From the NCBI RefSeq assembly GCF_018889955.1, contig NZ_CP076545.1, forward strand, positions 62,001 to 126,000: a stretch of DNA of 64,000 nt, written 5' to 3'. This document shows, one piece after another, positions 7,401 through 15,121 of this stretch. Each line of letters begins with the position of its first letter. Position 1 is the stretch's first letter. Under the pieces are notes generated by a model, which was given only the letters and a program-made list of their open reading frames with translations, did no database searches and was not told the origin of the DNA. The DNA comes from Collinsella sp. zg1085 (lineage in GTDB: Bacteria > Actinomycetota > Coriobacteriia > Coriobacteriales > Coriobacteriaceae). The translations under genes and the position numbers were made by a program.

Positions 7401-8456
7401 ATGCAGTACACCAAACTTGGTTTATCAAATTTAGTGGTATCGCGTATTTGTTTGGGCTGCATGGGTTTTGGTGACCCTGCGGCTGGCCAACACACCTGGA
7501 CTATTGGCGAGGACGAGACGCGCACGATTGTGCAGCGAGCCCTTGATGCCGGCATTAACTTTTTTGATACGGCTATTGCCTACCAAAGCGGCACATCAGA
7601 AGCTTATCTGGGGCGTGCATTAAACGCTATCGCACAGCGCGATGACGTAGTGGTAGCTACAAAGTTTTTGCCGCGCACAGCATCTGAGATTGCAGAGGGT
7701 GTGAGCGGGCAGCAGCATATCATCAACAGCATTGACGCAAGCTTGTCGCATCTGGGCATGGACTATGTTGACCTGTATATCTATCACATGTGGGATTACA
7801 ATACGCCGCTCAAAGACGTGATGGAAGGTTTAGCTCAGGTGGTTGCGGCTGGTAAGGCTCGCTATATTGGCATTGCAAATGTGTATGCGTGGCAGCTTGA
7901 AAAAGCGAATGCGCTTGCGGAGCGAGAGGGATTTCCTAAGTTTGTAAGCGTGCAAAACCATATGAACCTGATATTTCGTGAAGATGAGCGCGAAACCTTG
8001 CCGTGCTGCACAGAGGAGCAGATAGCGTTGACTCCTTATAGTGCACTTGCAAGCGGTCGTTTATCACGCCGCCTTGGAGAGACGAGCAAGCGATTAAAAG
8101 AGGATAGCTATGCTCAGCTTAAATACGATGCTACTGCCGAGGCTGATGCGCGAGTAATTGCCCGTGTAGCTGAGGTGGCTGATGCCCGCGGTGTTTCAAT
8201 GACTGAGATTGCGCTTGCATGGCTGCTTGCAAAAGTTGCAGCGCCCATAGTTGGAGCTACTAAACTGCATCACGTTGACGGGGCTGTTTCTGCAGTTGAT
8301 ATAAACCTATCAAAGGAAGAAGTTTCTTATCTTGAAGAACTGTATGTTCCGCATGCTCTTGTAGGGGTCATGGCGCAAAATAAGCCTGCTGATTCTGGTA
8401 AAGAACACGTATGGTTCTCAAATGCAAAATATCTGCAAAACGAGGACAAAAACTAG
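7401..8456 (+). CDS. Aldo/keto reductase
   Basis: NADPH-dependent oxidoreductase with the TIM-barrel AKR fold. The catalytic tetrad is visible: Asp and Tyr in NFFDTAIAYQSG, Lys in VATKFLPR and His in LYIYHMWD. The C-terminal cofactor region includes WLLAKVAAPIVGATKLHHV, the usual nucleotide phosphate-binding loop. Length is about 351 residues. The ATG at 7401 is preferred because GGAAGG lies just before it, although an in-frame ATG occurs five codons earlier. Pairing with the CMD/cupin protein suggests a shared role against reactive carbonyls. The true substrate is not evident. Confidence 0.93.
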   Translation: MQYTKLGLSNLVVSRICLGCMGFGDPAAGQHTWTIGEDETRTIVQRALDAGINFFDTAIAYQSGTSEAYLGRALNAIAQRDDVVVATKFLPRTASEIAEGVSGQQHIINSIDASLSHLGMDYVDLYIYHMWDYNTPLKDVMEGLAQVVAAGKARYIGIANVYAWQLEKANALAEREGFPKFVSVQNHMNLIFREDERETLPCCTEEQIALTPYSALASGRLSRRLGETSKRLKEDSYAQLKYDATAEADARVIARVAEVADARGVSMTEIALAWLLAKVAAPIVGATKLHHVDGAVSAVDINLSKEEVSYLEELYVPHALVGVMAQNKPADSGKEHVWFSNAKYLQNEDKN

Positions 8457-8575
8457 TGGGAGCTTGAAGCAACTGTTAGGATTTATCCACAGGTTGCTAA
8501 TAGTTTTAGGCGCATATTGGTGTTTGGTGATTGATGTCTAGTGTTTTTAAGGGCTCACGGGGGTCTATTCTGGGG

Positions 8576-8727
8576 GCAAATCGGTCTAGTGTACGAATTT
8601 TTCGCTAAGGGTAAAGTATAGTGGGTTGGTATAAGAGGGGAAATTGACATTTCCGCAGGATTTTTGCTTTAGTTAAGCGAAGTGTACTCACACCCCAAGA
8701 GAAATTTCGTACACTAGACCGCTTTGC
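8576..8727. repeat. Inverted-repeat element of about 150 bp
   Basis: GCAAATCGGTCTAGTGTACGAA (8576-8597, given in two halves: GCAAAT and CGGTCTAGTGTACGAA) pairs with 8706-8727 at 21 of 22 positions. Further partial pairing follows inside (TTCGCTAAGGGTAAAG against TTCGCTTAACTAAAGC). The enclosed 110 bases hold no gene. This accounts for most of the 302-base gap between the aldo/keto reductase and the XRE regulator. It resembles a small non-autonomous mobile repeat rather than a terminator because the arms are far apart. Confidence 0.55.
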
Positions 8728-8758
8728 TTAATTCTCAATAGAACTATCGAGCAAGTCA

Positions 8759-9271
8759 TTAGGATTTTCGGCTGCGTGTCATAACGATACCCACAATTGA
8801 GCCGATGAGGGCAAAGGGTGCAATGCGTACAAAGAGCCACTCAAATCCGTGCAAAAATGTCCCAGCAACAGCAGTTTCTGCGTCACGATAGTCCCATGTG
8901 AGATAGGAGCTTTCAAGCAGTGCAAAGCATATTAACCCAATAAGGGTGAGCACACATATAGCTATAAAAAGGTATTGAGTGTTTCTTCTTCGGGTCTCCT
9001 GATTGCGAGCAAGCTGCAAATTGATTATCTCAAGCTTCTCAGATAAAGCTACCAAGCTAGATGCCTCTGTTTCGTCAATTGGTGCCCCCAACAACTCGCT
9101 TACTGATGTTTTAAGGGCATCGGCTAGAGCAATAAGCATTTCTGCGTCAGGGATTGATAGACCGCGTTCCCATTTAGAAACGGTTTGTCGTACAACGTGA
9201 ACCTTCATGGCAAGTTCGTCTTGAGACAGACCTTGAGCTTTTCTGCGTGCCTGTATGTTGGTGCTTAGCAT
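8759..9271 (-). CDS. XRE-family regulator with C-terminal membrane segments
   Basis: The N-terminus is a Cro/C1-type helix-turn-helix (residues 5-60; GLSQDELAMKVHVVRQTVSKWERG). It is followed by a short polar region and two hydrophobic stretches, FIAICVLTLIGLICFALL (about 105-122) and RIAPFALIGSIVGIVM near the C-terminus. It is therefore probably a membrane-anchored DNA-binding protein. The 170-residue size and layout match small membrane-tethered XRE proteins of Gram-positive bacteria, whose targets are usually adjacent transport genes. AGGAGG lies seven bases upstream of the start. Its neighbours are a repeat element and a decayed PTS gene, so its target is unclear. Confidence 0.85.
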   Translation of the reverse strand: MLSTNIQARRKAQGLSQDELAMKVHVVRQTVSKWERGLSIPDAEMLIALADALKTSVSELLGAPIDETEASSLVALSEKLEIINLQLARNQETRRRNTQYLFIAICVLTLIGLICFALLESSYLTWDYRDAETAVAGTFLHGFEWLFVRIAPFALIGSIVGIVMTRSRKS

Positions 9272-9402
9272 CGTATACCTCCTATGCAGCGTTTATCACT
9301 TTCGCTTCAACGTGTATGTACAACTCATAGTATCGAGGCACATGCTTCGTTGCTTCAAGCAACGTTTATTAACAAGCCTACATATCTTGCTCAGAAGCCC
9401 TG

Positions 9403-9866
9403 TTATTCAACCAATTCGCAAAGGGCTTCGATAAACGCCTTCCAATTGTGCGCACGTGCCAGAATGCCGACATTGCCCGGTTCAATCAGTACTTGCACCA
9501 AAGGGTCAAAGAGTTCGTTAAAAACTGCACGTTGCTGAACACTAAAAGCCAGCATGAGCACAAGGCTTACACGCTCATCACCCCAGTTAATTGCCCTCTC
9601 TGGAATAAATACAGCAATGTGGCTTTCTCGTGCATGCTGTAGAGCATCTGAGCAAGCTCAACAGCATGCACCAGTTGTTTTGAAAAAGCTAAACCAAGAA
9701 ACGTAGTTCTTGAGCGCTATTTTGAAAGGTGTTCAATCAGCCAGTCAATGGCGCCATTAGGGTCATTGGTTAAGTCGATATACTCTTTACCGCGTGTTGC
9801 GATAAAGTATGAGGTGCTGTATCTCAAGAGAAGCGGATTTGAGCTGCTAGATGGTTCTGACCACAG
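9403..9866 (-). pseudogene. Decayed PTS EIIA (fructose/mannitol-type) domain gene
   Basis: Reverse-strand reading shows three pieces of one protein. From 9866 an open frame runs through YFIATRGKEYIDLTNDP and DWLIEHLSK to a TAG at 9717. The same frame continues with RTTFLGLAFSKQLVHAVE. After a frameshift near 9625 it resumes as ESHIAVFIPERAINWGDERV then SLVLMLAFSVQQ and ends LCELVE at 9403. The INWGDERVSLVLMLAF block and the tail are typical of type-2 EIIA domains, often found at the end of PRD/BglG-family regulators. The stop codon and frameshift make it non-functional as one protein. The 5' part is cut where a rightward fragment begins. Confidence 0.55.
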
Positions 9867-10107
9867 TCAGGTTGTTCAGTTGCTACGTGATACGTGTGAA
9901 CGTATAGGTTCGGTTCGCGAAACCTATGAAGTGCGCCTTGAGGAGGGCGTTGATGCTCATCTAAGCGAACCGGCACCGCAGCCCGTGCTGATGGTATGTC
10001 GTTATATGTATGGCATTGAGGGTGATTTACGAGCGCTTTTGAAGCGGAACGTACTAGGAGCTCAGCAGGGCTATCAAAATTTTGTTTTTACGAGTTGGGA
10101 GTCATAA
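9748..10107 (+). pseudogene. 5'-truncated open frame ahead of the lactose-type EIIA gene, function unrecognised
   Basis: The frame ends three bases before the EIIA ATG. From about residue 25 it reads like a real protein (EVLYLKRSGFELLDGSDHSQ, then VRLEEGVDAHLSEPAPQPVL and NVLGAQQGYQNFVF). The first 20 codons are antisense to the decayed EIIA gene on the other strand and look like read-through, so the natural start seems to be lost. I do not recognise the family. The likely explanation is a deletion that joined two converging or diverging genes near 9810-9860. Confidence 0.35.
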
Positions 10108-10110
10108 ATC

Positions 10111-10449
10111 ATGGCATCAAAAGAAGATATTCTAAGCGTTGCGTTTGAGATAGTTGCCTATGCAGGTGAGGCGCAAAGTGATTTGATTGAGGCGCTGGAC
10201 AAGGCACGCTCAGGAGATTTTGAGCAGGCGCACAAGTTGCACAGCCAAGCCGAACAGGCGCTCATAGGTGCTCATCATGTACAAACAAAGCTCTTATCGC
10301 AGGAGGCGGACGGTGCCGATATGAACGTGAGCTTTTTGATGGTTCACGCGCAAGATACCTTGATGACTGCCATGATGTTGGAAAAGCAGACGGTCTTTAT
10401 GATTGATGCCTATGAGCGGCTCGCACGCCTTGAGGAGCAGCTGGGGTAG
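10111..10449 (+). CDS. PTS lactose/cellobiose-type EIIA protein
   Basis: A 112-residue all-helical EIIA of the LacF/ChbA family that carries phosphate from HPr to an EIIB. The family signature MVHAQDTLMTAMM is present, with the phosphorylatable His at residue 79 and the conserved Asp at 82. The usual HAQDHLM has Thr in place of the second His. The N-terminus (VAFEIVAYAGEAQSDLIEAL) is also typical. No matching EIIB or EIIC of the lactose family lies in the window, so it is an orphan here and next to broken PTS remnants. It may serve a permease elsewhere or be the survivor of a lost operon. Confidence 0.9.
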   Translation: MASKEDILSVAFEIVAYAGEAQSDLIEALDKARSGDFEQAHKLHSQAEQALIGAHHVQTKLLSQEADGADMNVSFLMVHAQDTLMTAMMLEKQTVFMIDAYERLARLEEQLG

Positions 10450-10518
10450 TGCGAAGTCTATAGACTGTGAGAGCGTTGTTGCTTTGGCAATAGCTATCAA
10501 CCAAGCAGTTTGGCACAC

Positions 10519-10560
10519 AGACTATAGGTGCTCCAGCAGATAGACTATACGTGCTCCACC
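10519..10560. repeat. Short tandem duplication at the 3' end of the rlmKL gene
   Basis: AGACTATAGGTGCTCCAGC (10519-10537) is repeated as AGACTATACGTGCTCCACC (10542-10560) with a period of 23 bases. The second copy contains the stop codon and last codons of the leftward rlmKL gene. The first copy lies just past the stop and still encodes a similar ending, so the gene tail was duplicated. Confidence 0.6.
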
Positions 10561-13013
10561 AAGTAGCAGTGGTGAATCTTTTGATTGCGAGCAAAGTCAG
10601 GCGGAATGGTTTGAGCGCTGATGTCGGTTAGCTTTAAGCCAAGTGCAGCAAGCTCGTCCCACGCCGGCTTAAAGTTGCGCAAATTGCAGGAAAACACTGC
10701 CACGCCACTAGGCATAAGAATCTGTTGAATAGCGCTCAGTAGCTCTACATGGTCGCGCTGGACATCCCAGCTTCGTTGTCCCATTTTGCTTGAGTTAGAA
10801 AAGGTCGGCGGGTCACAGAAAATCAAATCCCACTGATTGTTTCGCCGTATTTGACCTTGCAACCAGCCTAGTACGTCATCACGTACATAGTAGTGCTCGC
10901 TGCCGGTAAAACCGTTTGCAGCCATATTGCGCTCAGCCCAATCGAGGTAGGTATTTGATAAATCAACCGTTACCGTTTCTTGCACGCCACCATCAGCCGC
11001 GTAGCAACTTGCGGTGCCCGTATAGGCAAACAAGTTGAGGAAATAGCGTGACTTGCGCTCACGTGCAAGGCTGCGTACCAGATTGCGCGTCAAACGGTGG
11101 TCAAGAAAAATTCCAGTATCGAGGTAGTCATCAAAGTTAAGTTCAAAACTCAAACCACCCTCTTCAATAATAGGGTGAATACTTTGCTGCGCAGAATAGC
11201 CCTTTTGTCGGCCATATTGCGAGCCTCCACGTGAACGAGTACGTGCTCGCGCATAGACACAAGACGCATCAACTTCAAGAATTTGAGGTGCGAGGGTGAG
11301 CATATCGAGCAAACGTGCTTGCGCCTTGGCAGGGTCAACCGATTTAGGCGGAGCGTATTCTGCAAGCACCAACCAACGCCCAGGCGTTGTCGCACTCCCT
11401 TCGTACAAATCAATGGCAGCCGCATAATCGGGCAGGTCGGCGTCATACACGCGGTAGCAATTAACGTGCTCGCGACGAGCCCATTTGCGCAGATGACGCA
11501 GGTTTTTCTTAAGGCGGTTGGCAAACTGGATTGATTCTGGAATAAGCAAAGCCGGTTCAAACTCGTTGTCAGCGTGATGTGCCTTTTGCGCGATAGGCGT
11601 TTGGTTTGCTTTAACGTTATGTGCAGTAGCAGGCACGCGGTTAACAGGCGAGCCATCAGGCAGGTTCCCAAGCGTTTTAGATGTCAGCTCGTGATGATGG
11701 GCAGAAACGCGTTGAGCCGTTTTGGTGTAGCAATATAAGCTTATTGGCTCGTTTTGGAGCATCAGCTCAATATGCTGATGAGCATGGGAAAAGATACGCT
11801 CAGGCATTGTATCGCGCGATAGCAAAGCGAGATGAACTTCACGGGTGGATGTTTCAAACAACTGCTGTATAAGTTGCAAGCTTTGATGCGCCTGAGCAAA
11901 GGGGACATCGCGCATATCAGCAGCAAGATACAGGACTTGTTGGCTGTATGGCGCTTGATGGTTACGCTGTTCTAAATCTGCTTTACGCTCTGGAGCGTTT
12001 ATATGCTTTAAGATGGCATCAAACTGTGCGTTAACAATATGAATATCTTTCTGAACCCCTGCCGCTGCGCAAATTCTTTGCACTGTTTGGCGATGTGTAT
12101 CATCGACCGAGGCAAAAATGCGGAGAGGGTCCTGTTGGGGTTGAGGTGATTGCTTAGCCTCGGCGTTTGGCATATCAGCACTCAGTTTTGCCAAAGTGCC
12201 AGCCCCTGAGCTTGTTGCAAGGTTTGACGCCGCTTGCCAAGCGTCATAGCCCCATTTTGTACGTGAGGCATGCATGTTTGTTTGGGTAGCAGTACACGCC
12301 GCTTCAAGCGCAATACCTGCGCTCGGTGACAAATCAACCAAAGTGCCCAAGCAACTTGCATGGTCACGTTTATCTAACGCACTGTCCAGCCACCCCAGCT
12401 GCGCCAAAACAAAAGCTGCATAATCAGAGCGTAGCAGCGAGAGTTCACCAGCGGCAGATAAGCAATGCTTTGATAAACGCTTAAAGAGAGGTTGACCAGC
12501 AAGGTCAAGGCTGATGCTTACGCGGCCTACCTTAACAGCAACATGCACTCGCGCATCGGGATTTGCTAACTCAATATCAGGGCGCTGACCTGTGGTATCG
12601 ATGAGGCGGTCGCAAAGCGCATCTTTAACCTTCTGTGCAATAAACTGCGTATTGCGGAGCTCTCTTGTAACACCTTGCACAGAAATGGCAAGTGATGAGC
12701 CGGGCGTAAGAATATCTTCCCAAGTCAAGGCATAACTTCCGGCGTAGAGCTCATCTGCGGTAACTGCATCAAAGCGACCGAGCACTACATATACACGGCT
12801 GGCAAGGCGCGTGTTCTGGCAAGTGCGCATAGCATCTTCAACGGTGCCCGAAAACGTTACGCGGCCCTTGAGCGGGCGCACGCGATGCATATGAAGGAAC
12901 TTTAACTCTCGGGCAAGCGCAGCCTCAAAGCCTTGAGGACAGCTGGCATATAGCTCAAAAAAGTCTGTCGCGTGCTGTGTATGAGCGGGAGATGCGGGAA
13001 ACGTTGCGGACAT
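10545..13013 (-). CDS. rlmL: Bifunctional 23S rRNA methyltransferase RlmKL, with degenerate RlmL half
   Basis: Large fused methyltransferase for 23S rRNA. Residues about 15-170 carry the N-terminal and THUMP RNA-binding regions (FELYASCPQGFEAALARELK, TPGSSLAISVQGV). The C-terminal third is a well-preserved RlmK/RlmI-like m7G methyltransferase: FLDHRLTRNLV, the SAM loop NLFAYTGTAS near 660 and the catalytic CDPPTFSNSS near 733. The middle, which should be the RlmL m2G domain, lacks the DPxCGSGT SAM motif (here DLSPSAG near 227) and no NPPYG motif is found. The RlmL activity may therefore be lost. Length of 822 residues is somewhat over 100 more than E. coli RlmKL, because of low-complexity insertions around 250-300 and 440-480. 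Confidence 0.88.
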   Translation of the reverse strand: MSATFPASPAHTQHATDFFELYASCPQGFEAALARELKFLHMHRVRPLKGRVTFSGTVEDAMRTCQNTRLASRVYVVLGRFDAVTADELYAGSYALTWEDILTPGSSLAISVQGVTRELRNTQFIAQKVKDALCDRLIDTTGQRPDIELANPDARVHVAVKVGRVSISLDLAGQPLFKRLSKHCLSAAGELSLLRSDYAAFVLAQLGWLDSALDKRDHASCLGTLVDLSPSAGIALEAACTATQTNMHASRTKWGYDAWQAASNLATSSGAGTLAKLSADMPNAEAKQSPQPQQDPLRIFASVDDTHRQTVQRICAAAGVQKDIHIVNAQFDAILKHINAPERKADLEQRNHQAPYSQQVLYLAADMRDVPFAQAHQSLQLIQQLFETSTREVHLALLSRDTMPERIFSHAHQHIELMLQNEPISLYCYTKTAQRVSAHHHELTSKTLGNLPDGSPVNRVPATAHNVKANQTPIAQKAHHADNEFEPALLIPESIQFANRLKKNLRHLRKWARREHVNCYRVYDADLPDYAAAIDLYEGSATTPGRWLVLAEYAPPKSVDPAKAQARLLDMLTLAPQILEVDASCVYARARTRSRGGSQYGRQKGYSAQQSIHPIIEEGGLSFELNFDDYLDTGIFLDHRLTRNLVRSLARERKSRYFLNLFAYTGTASCYAADGGVQETVTVDLSNTYLDWAERNMAANGFTGSEHYYVRDDVLGWLQGQIRRNNQWDLIFCDPPTFSNSSKMGQRSWDVQRDHVELLSAIQQILMPSGVAVFSCNLRNFKPAWDELAALGLKLTDISAQTIPPDFARNQKIHHCYLVEHV

Positions 13014-13362
13014 AGGTACCTCGTTCGTGTCAGAGTGCCGCTATTATCCCATGGATTTCACGCTTTATGAGGCTCAAGTGCGTGCGAAAGTTCTAGTTGG
13101 CGCAGCAGGTTTTAACGGGGCCAAATTACCGGCAGCAAAAAAGTAAATCGGCGAACGGTCGATTTTTAGCCGTGAACGGTCAATTTAGAAAAATATCTAT
13201 TAGATTATTAGAATATACGTACATTATGATAATCTACACCACGTAAGGGATTGAAGAGCGTTTTGTTAGCAGCCTTAGAAGCACGTTTCAACATGACGCA
13301 TTGTTGCTATGTGTTGCCGCTAGCTCGTGAGGTGCTCCTCAAACCAAGGGCAAGGAGGATGT
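13014..13362. promoter_or_regulatory. Intergenic control region of the aldolase/PTS operon
   Basis: The 349-base gap between divergent rlmKL and the aldolase operon is AT-rich near its centre. It contains the repeated string GAACGGTC followed by A/G-ATTT (about 13154 and 13175) and a dyad TAGATTAT / ATAATCTA at 13201-13208 and 13229-13236, a reasonable candidate operator for the GntR regulator encoded at the end of the operon. AAGGAGG for the aldolase is at 13352. No gene is seen. Confidence 0.4.
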
Positions 13363-14211
13363 ATGTACGTAACACTTCGAGAGGTTTTAGCTGAGGCAAC
13401 AAAGCTCAACATGGCGGTTGGCGCGTTTAATACGCACAACCTTGAGATGCTGCCTGCCATCATAAAAGTTGCTGCTGAGCAAAAAACACCGGTCATCATT
13501 CAAACAAGCGAAGGCACGGCGAGCTACGTTGGACATCACAATCTGGTTGCAGTGTGCCGCTCAATGGCAGATGAATACGGTGTCAATGTGGTACTCCATC
13601 TTGACCATGCAAAGGATTTTGACGAGATTAGAAAAGCTGTTGATGCAGGATATAGCTCCATTATGTTTGATGGGTCGGCGCTGCCGTTCAAAGAAAATAT
13701 CCTCGGTACCAAGCGTGTTGTTGATTATGCTAAGCGCGGTGGAGCCTCGGTTGAAGGCGAGCTGGGTACGGTGGGTGGCACCGAGGATGGCGTTGCAGTA
13801 GCGCAGGAGGACGTGCGCTACACCGACCCTGACCAGGCGGTTGAGTTTATTCGTGAGACCGGCATTGATGCACTTGCAGTAGCCATCGGAACCAATCATG
13901 GTCAGTACAAGTCCAAAACTAATATTTCGTTTGAACAGCTTGAGAAAATTCGCGATGCAGTTAAGGGCTTTCCGCTTGTTATTCATGGTGGCACCGGCGT
14001 GTCAGATGAGGATGTAAAACGGGTTATTGACCTTGGTATTCGCAAGTTCAACGTAGGAACTGACTTGCTGGTTAACTGGAATTTAGCATCGAGGCATGCT
14101 TATGGCGAGCACAAAGAAAATACCTCTGCACGCAACAATGTGCTCCCTGCGCTTGATGCTGTTGCTGAGGTTGTTGAGCATCGCATTAAGCTTTTTAAGA
14201 ACTTGGGCTAG
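13363..14211 (+). CDS. Class II ketose-bisphosphate aldolase
   Basis: Zinc-dependent aldolase that splits a ketose 1,6-bisphosphate into two triose phosphates. Diagnostic motifs are NVVLHLDHAKDFDEI (catalytic Asp and zinc His), SIMFDGSALPFKENI, ASVEGELGTVGG, AVAIGTNHGQY, VIHGGTGVSDEDVK and the phosphate-binding KFNVGTDL. At 282 residues it is similar in size to the fructose/tagatose-bisphosphate aldolase (FbaA/GatY/KbaY) group. The start at 13363 follows AAGGAGG. A longer frame from 13327 would put that site inside the gene. It heads an operon with ascorbate-family PTS genes, so it likely acts on the catabolic product of the imported sugar. Confidence 0.94.
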   Translation: MYVTLREVLAEATKLNMAVGAFNTHNLEMLPAIIKVAAEQKTPVIIQTSEGTASYVGHHNLVAVCRSMADEYGVNVVLHLDHAKDFDEIRKAVDAGYSSIMFDGSALPFKENILGTKRVVDYAKRGGASVEGELGTVGGTEDGVAVAQEDVRYTDPDQAVEFIRETGIDALAVAIGTNHGQYKSKTNISFEQLEKIRDAVKGFPLVIHGGTGVSDEDVKRVIDLGIRKFNVGTDLLVNWNLASRHAYGEHKENTSARNNVLPALDAVAEVVEHRIKLFKNLG

Positions 14212-14220
14212 GAGAGCGCT

Positions 14221-14670
14221 ATGCACATCTTAGAGATGCTCAAGCCTGAAAATGTTCGTATTGAACCGGGGGTTTCTACCTGGGAAGATGCTGTTCGCTT
14301 GGCGGTTGCTCCACTTGAAGAGGGCAACTACGTTGAGCCGCGCTATGCCGATGAGATTATTCGTGCTACCCATGAGTTGGGGCCATATTACGTGCTCACT
14401 GAGGATATAGCGCTGATTCACGGTCGGCCTGAGGACGGCACGATTAAAGGTCAACTTGCTGTGACGCTGCTTAAGGAGCCTATCAAGTTTGAGCCAGACG
14501 GTTTTGACGTGCGGCTTTTGGTGGCACTTGCAGCCGAGGATGCCCATGCACATCTCGATGTTATGCGCGTGCTTGCGGGCATCTTTATGGACGAAGAAAA
14601 GATTGCCACTCTCGTTCAGATGAGCTCAACACGCGAGATTTTTCAGGCATTTACTGAAGGTGCTGAATAG
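14221..14670 (+). CDS. PTS EIIA, mannitol/ascorbate type
   Basis: Cytoplasmic phosphocarrier of the type-2 EIIA fold, 149 residues. The phosphorylatable His lies in EDIALIHGRPEDG (about residue 67), the position of the PH motif in UlaC/SgaA-like proteins. The C-terminal helices (RLLVALAAEDAHAHLDVMRV then VLAGIFMDEEKIATLV) match the family. It follows the aldolase by nine bases with GGAG upstream and precedes the cognate IIB and IIC. It should pass phosphate from HPr to the IIB cysteine. Confidence 0.93.
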   Translation: MHILEMLKPENVRIEPGVSTWEDAVRLAVAPLEEGNYVEPRYADEIIRATHELGPYYVLTEDIALIHGRPEDGTIKGQLAVTLLKEPIKFEPDGFDVRLLVALAAEDAHAHLDVMRVLAGIFMDEEKIATLVQMSSTREIFQAFTEGAE

Positions 14671-14698
14671 GGTTCACGCTATTGAATAGGGTTCACGC
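14664..14698. repeat. 19-bp tandem duplication spanning the IIA stop codon
   Basis: TGAATAGGGTTCACGC occurs at 14664-14679 and again at 14683-14698. The first copy includes the last codons and stop of the IIA gene. The duplication sits in the 97-base gap before the IIB gene. Confidence 0.7.
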
Positions 14699-14767
14699 CA
14701 GGGCGGCAGCGCTGCCATGGAAAACATCACGGGGTTATCCCGTGCTTGACCAGAGAAGGGGATTGAG

Positions 14768-15064
14768 ATGGTACGGGTTCTTTGTGTGTGCGGTAATGGT
14801 TTAGGGAGTAGCTTTGCCGCTCAAATGGCAATCGAGAGTGTTCTTAAAAAGCTCGGCGTTGCCTGTAAGTGCGATCATGATGGCGTTTCAAGTGTTGCTG
14901 GTACTGCTCGCAATTTTGACATGATTGTTGCTGCCGAAAACTTTCAAACACAAATTGAAAACGCCAAAACGGGATTGCCGTGCGTGTTTTTGCATCGCCT
15001 TGTTGATAAGAAAGAGATTGAAGAGAAGTTGACACCCGTTCTGAGGGAAATGGGTGTTTTGTAA
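14768..15064 (+). CDS. PTS EIIB, ascorbate (UlaB) type
   Basis: A 98-residue IIB protein. The P-loop-like active site VLCVCGNGLGSS places the phosphorylated cysteine at residue 8. The GNGLGSS loop is typical of ascorbate/galactitol-type IIB proteins. The rest forms a small Rossmann-like domain (FDMIVAAENFQTQIENA). GAAGGGGATTGAG lies directly upstream. It bridges the IIA at 14221 and the membrane IIC at 15122. Confidence 0.93.
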   Translation: MVRVLCVCGNGLGSSFAAQMAIESVLKKLGVACKCDHDGVSSVAGTARNFDMIVAAENFQTQIENAKTGLPCVFLHRLVDKKEIEEKLTPVLREMGVL

Positions 15065-15121
15065 GAGCAGGCGCAGCTCGAAAGGTATGAGGCAGCTATG
15101 CCTCGGGAAGGGAGAGCGTAC

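Noticed and set aside
9284-9642. Rightward frames of 64-84 codons
   Set aside because: They are antisense to the recognisable, though broken, EIIA-domain gene on the minus strand.
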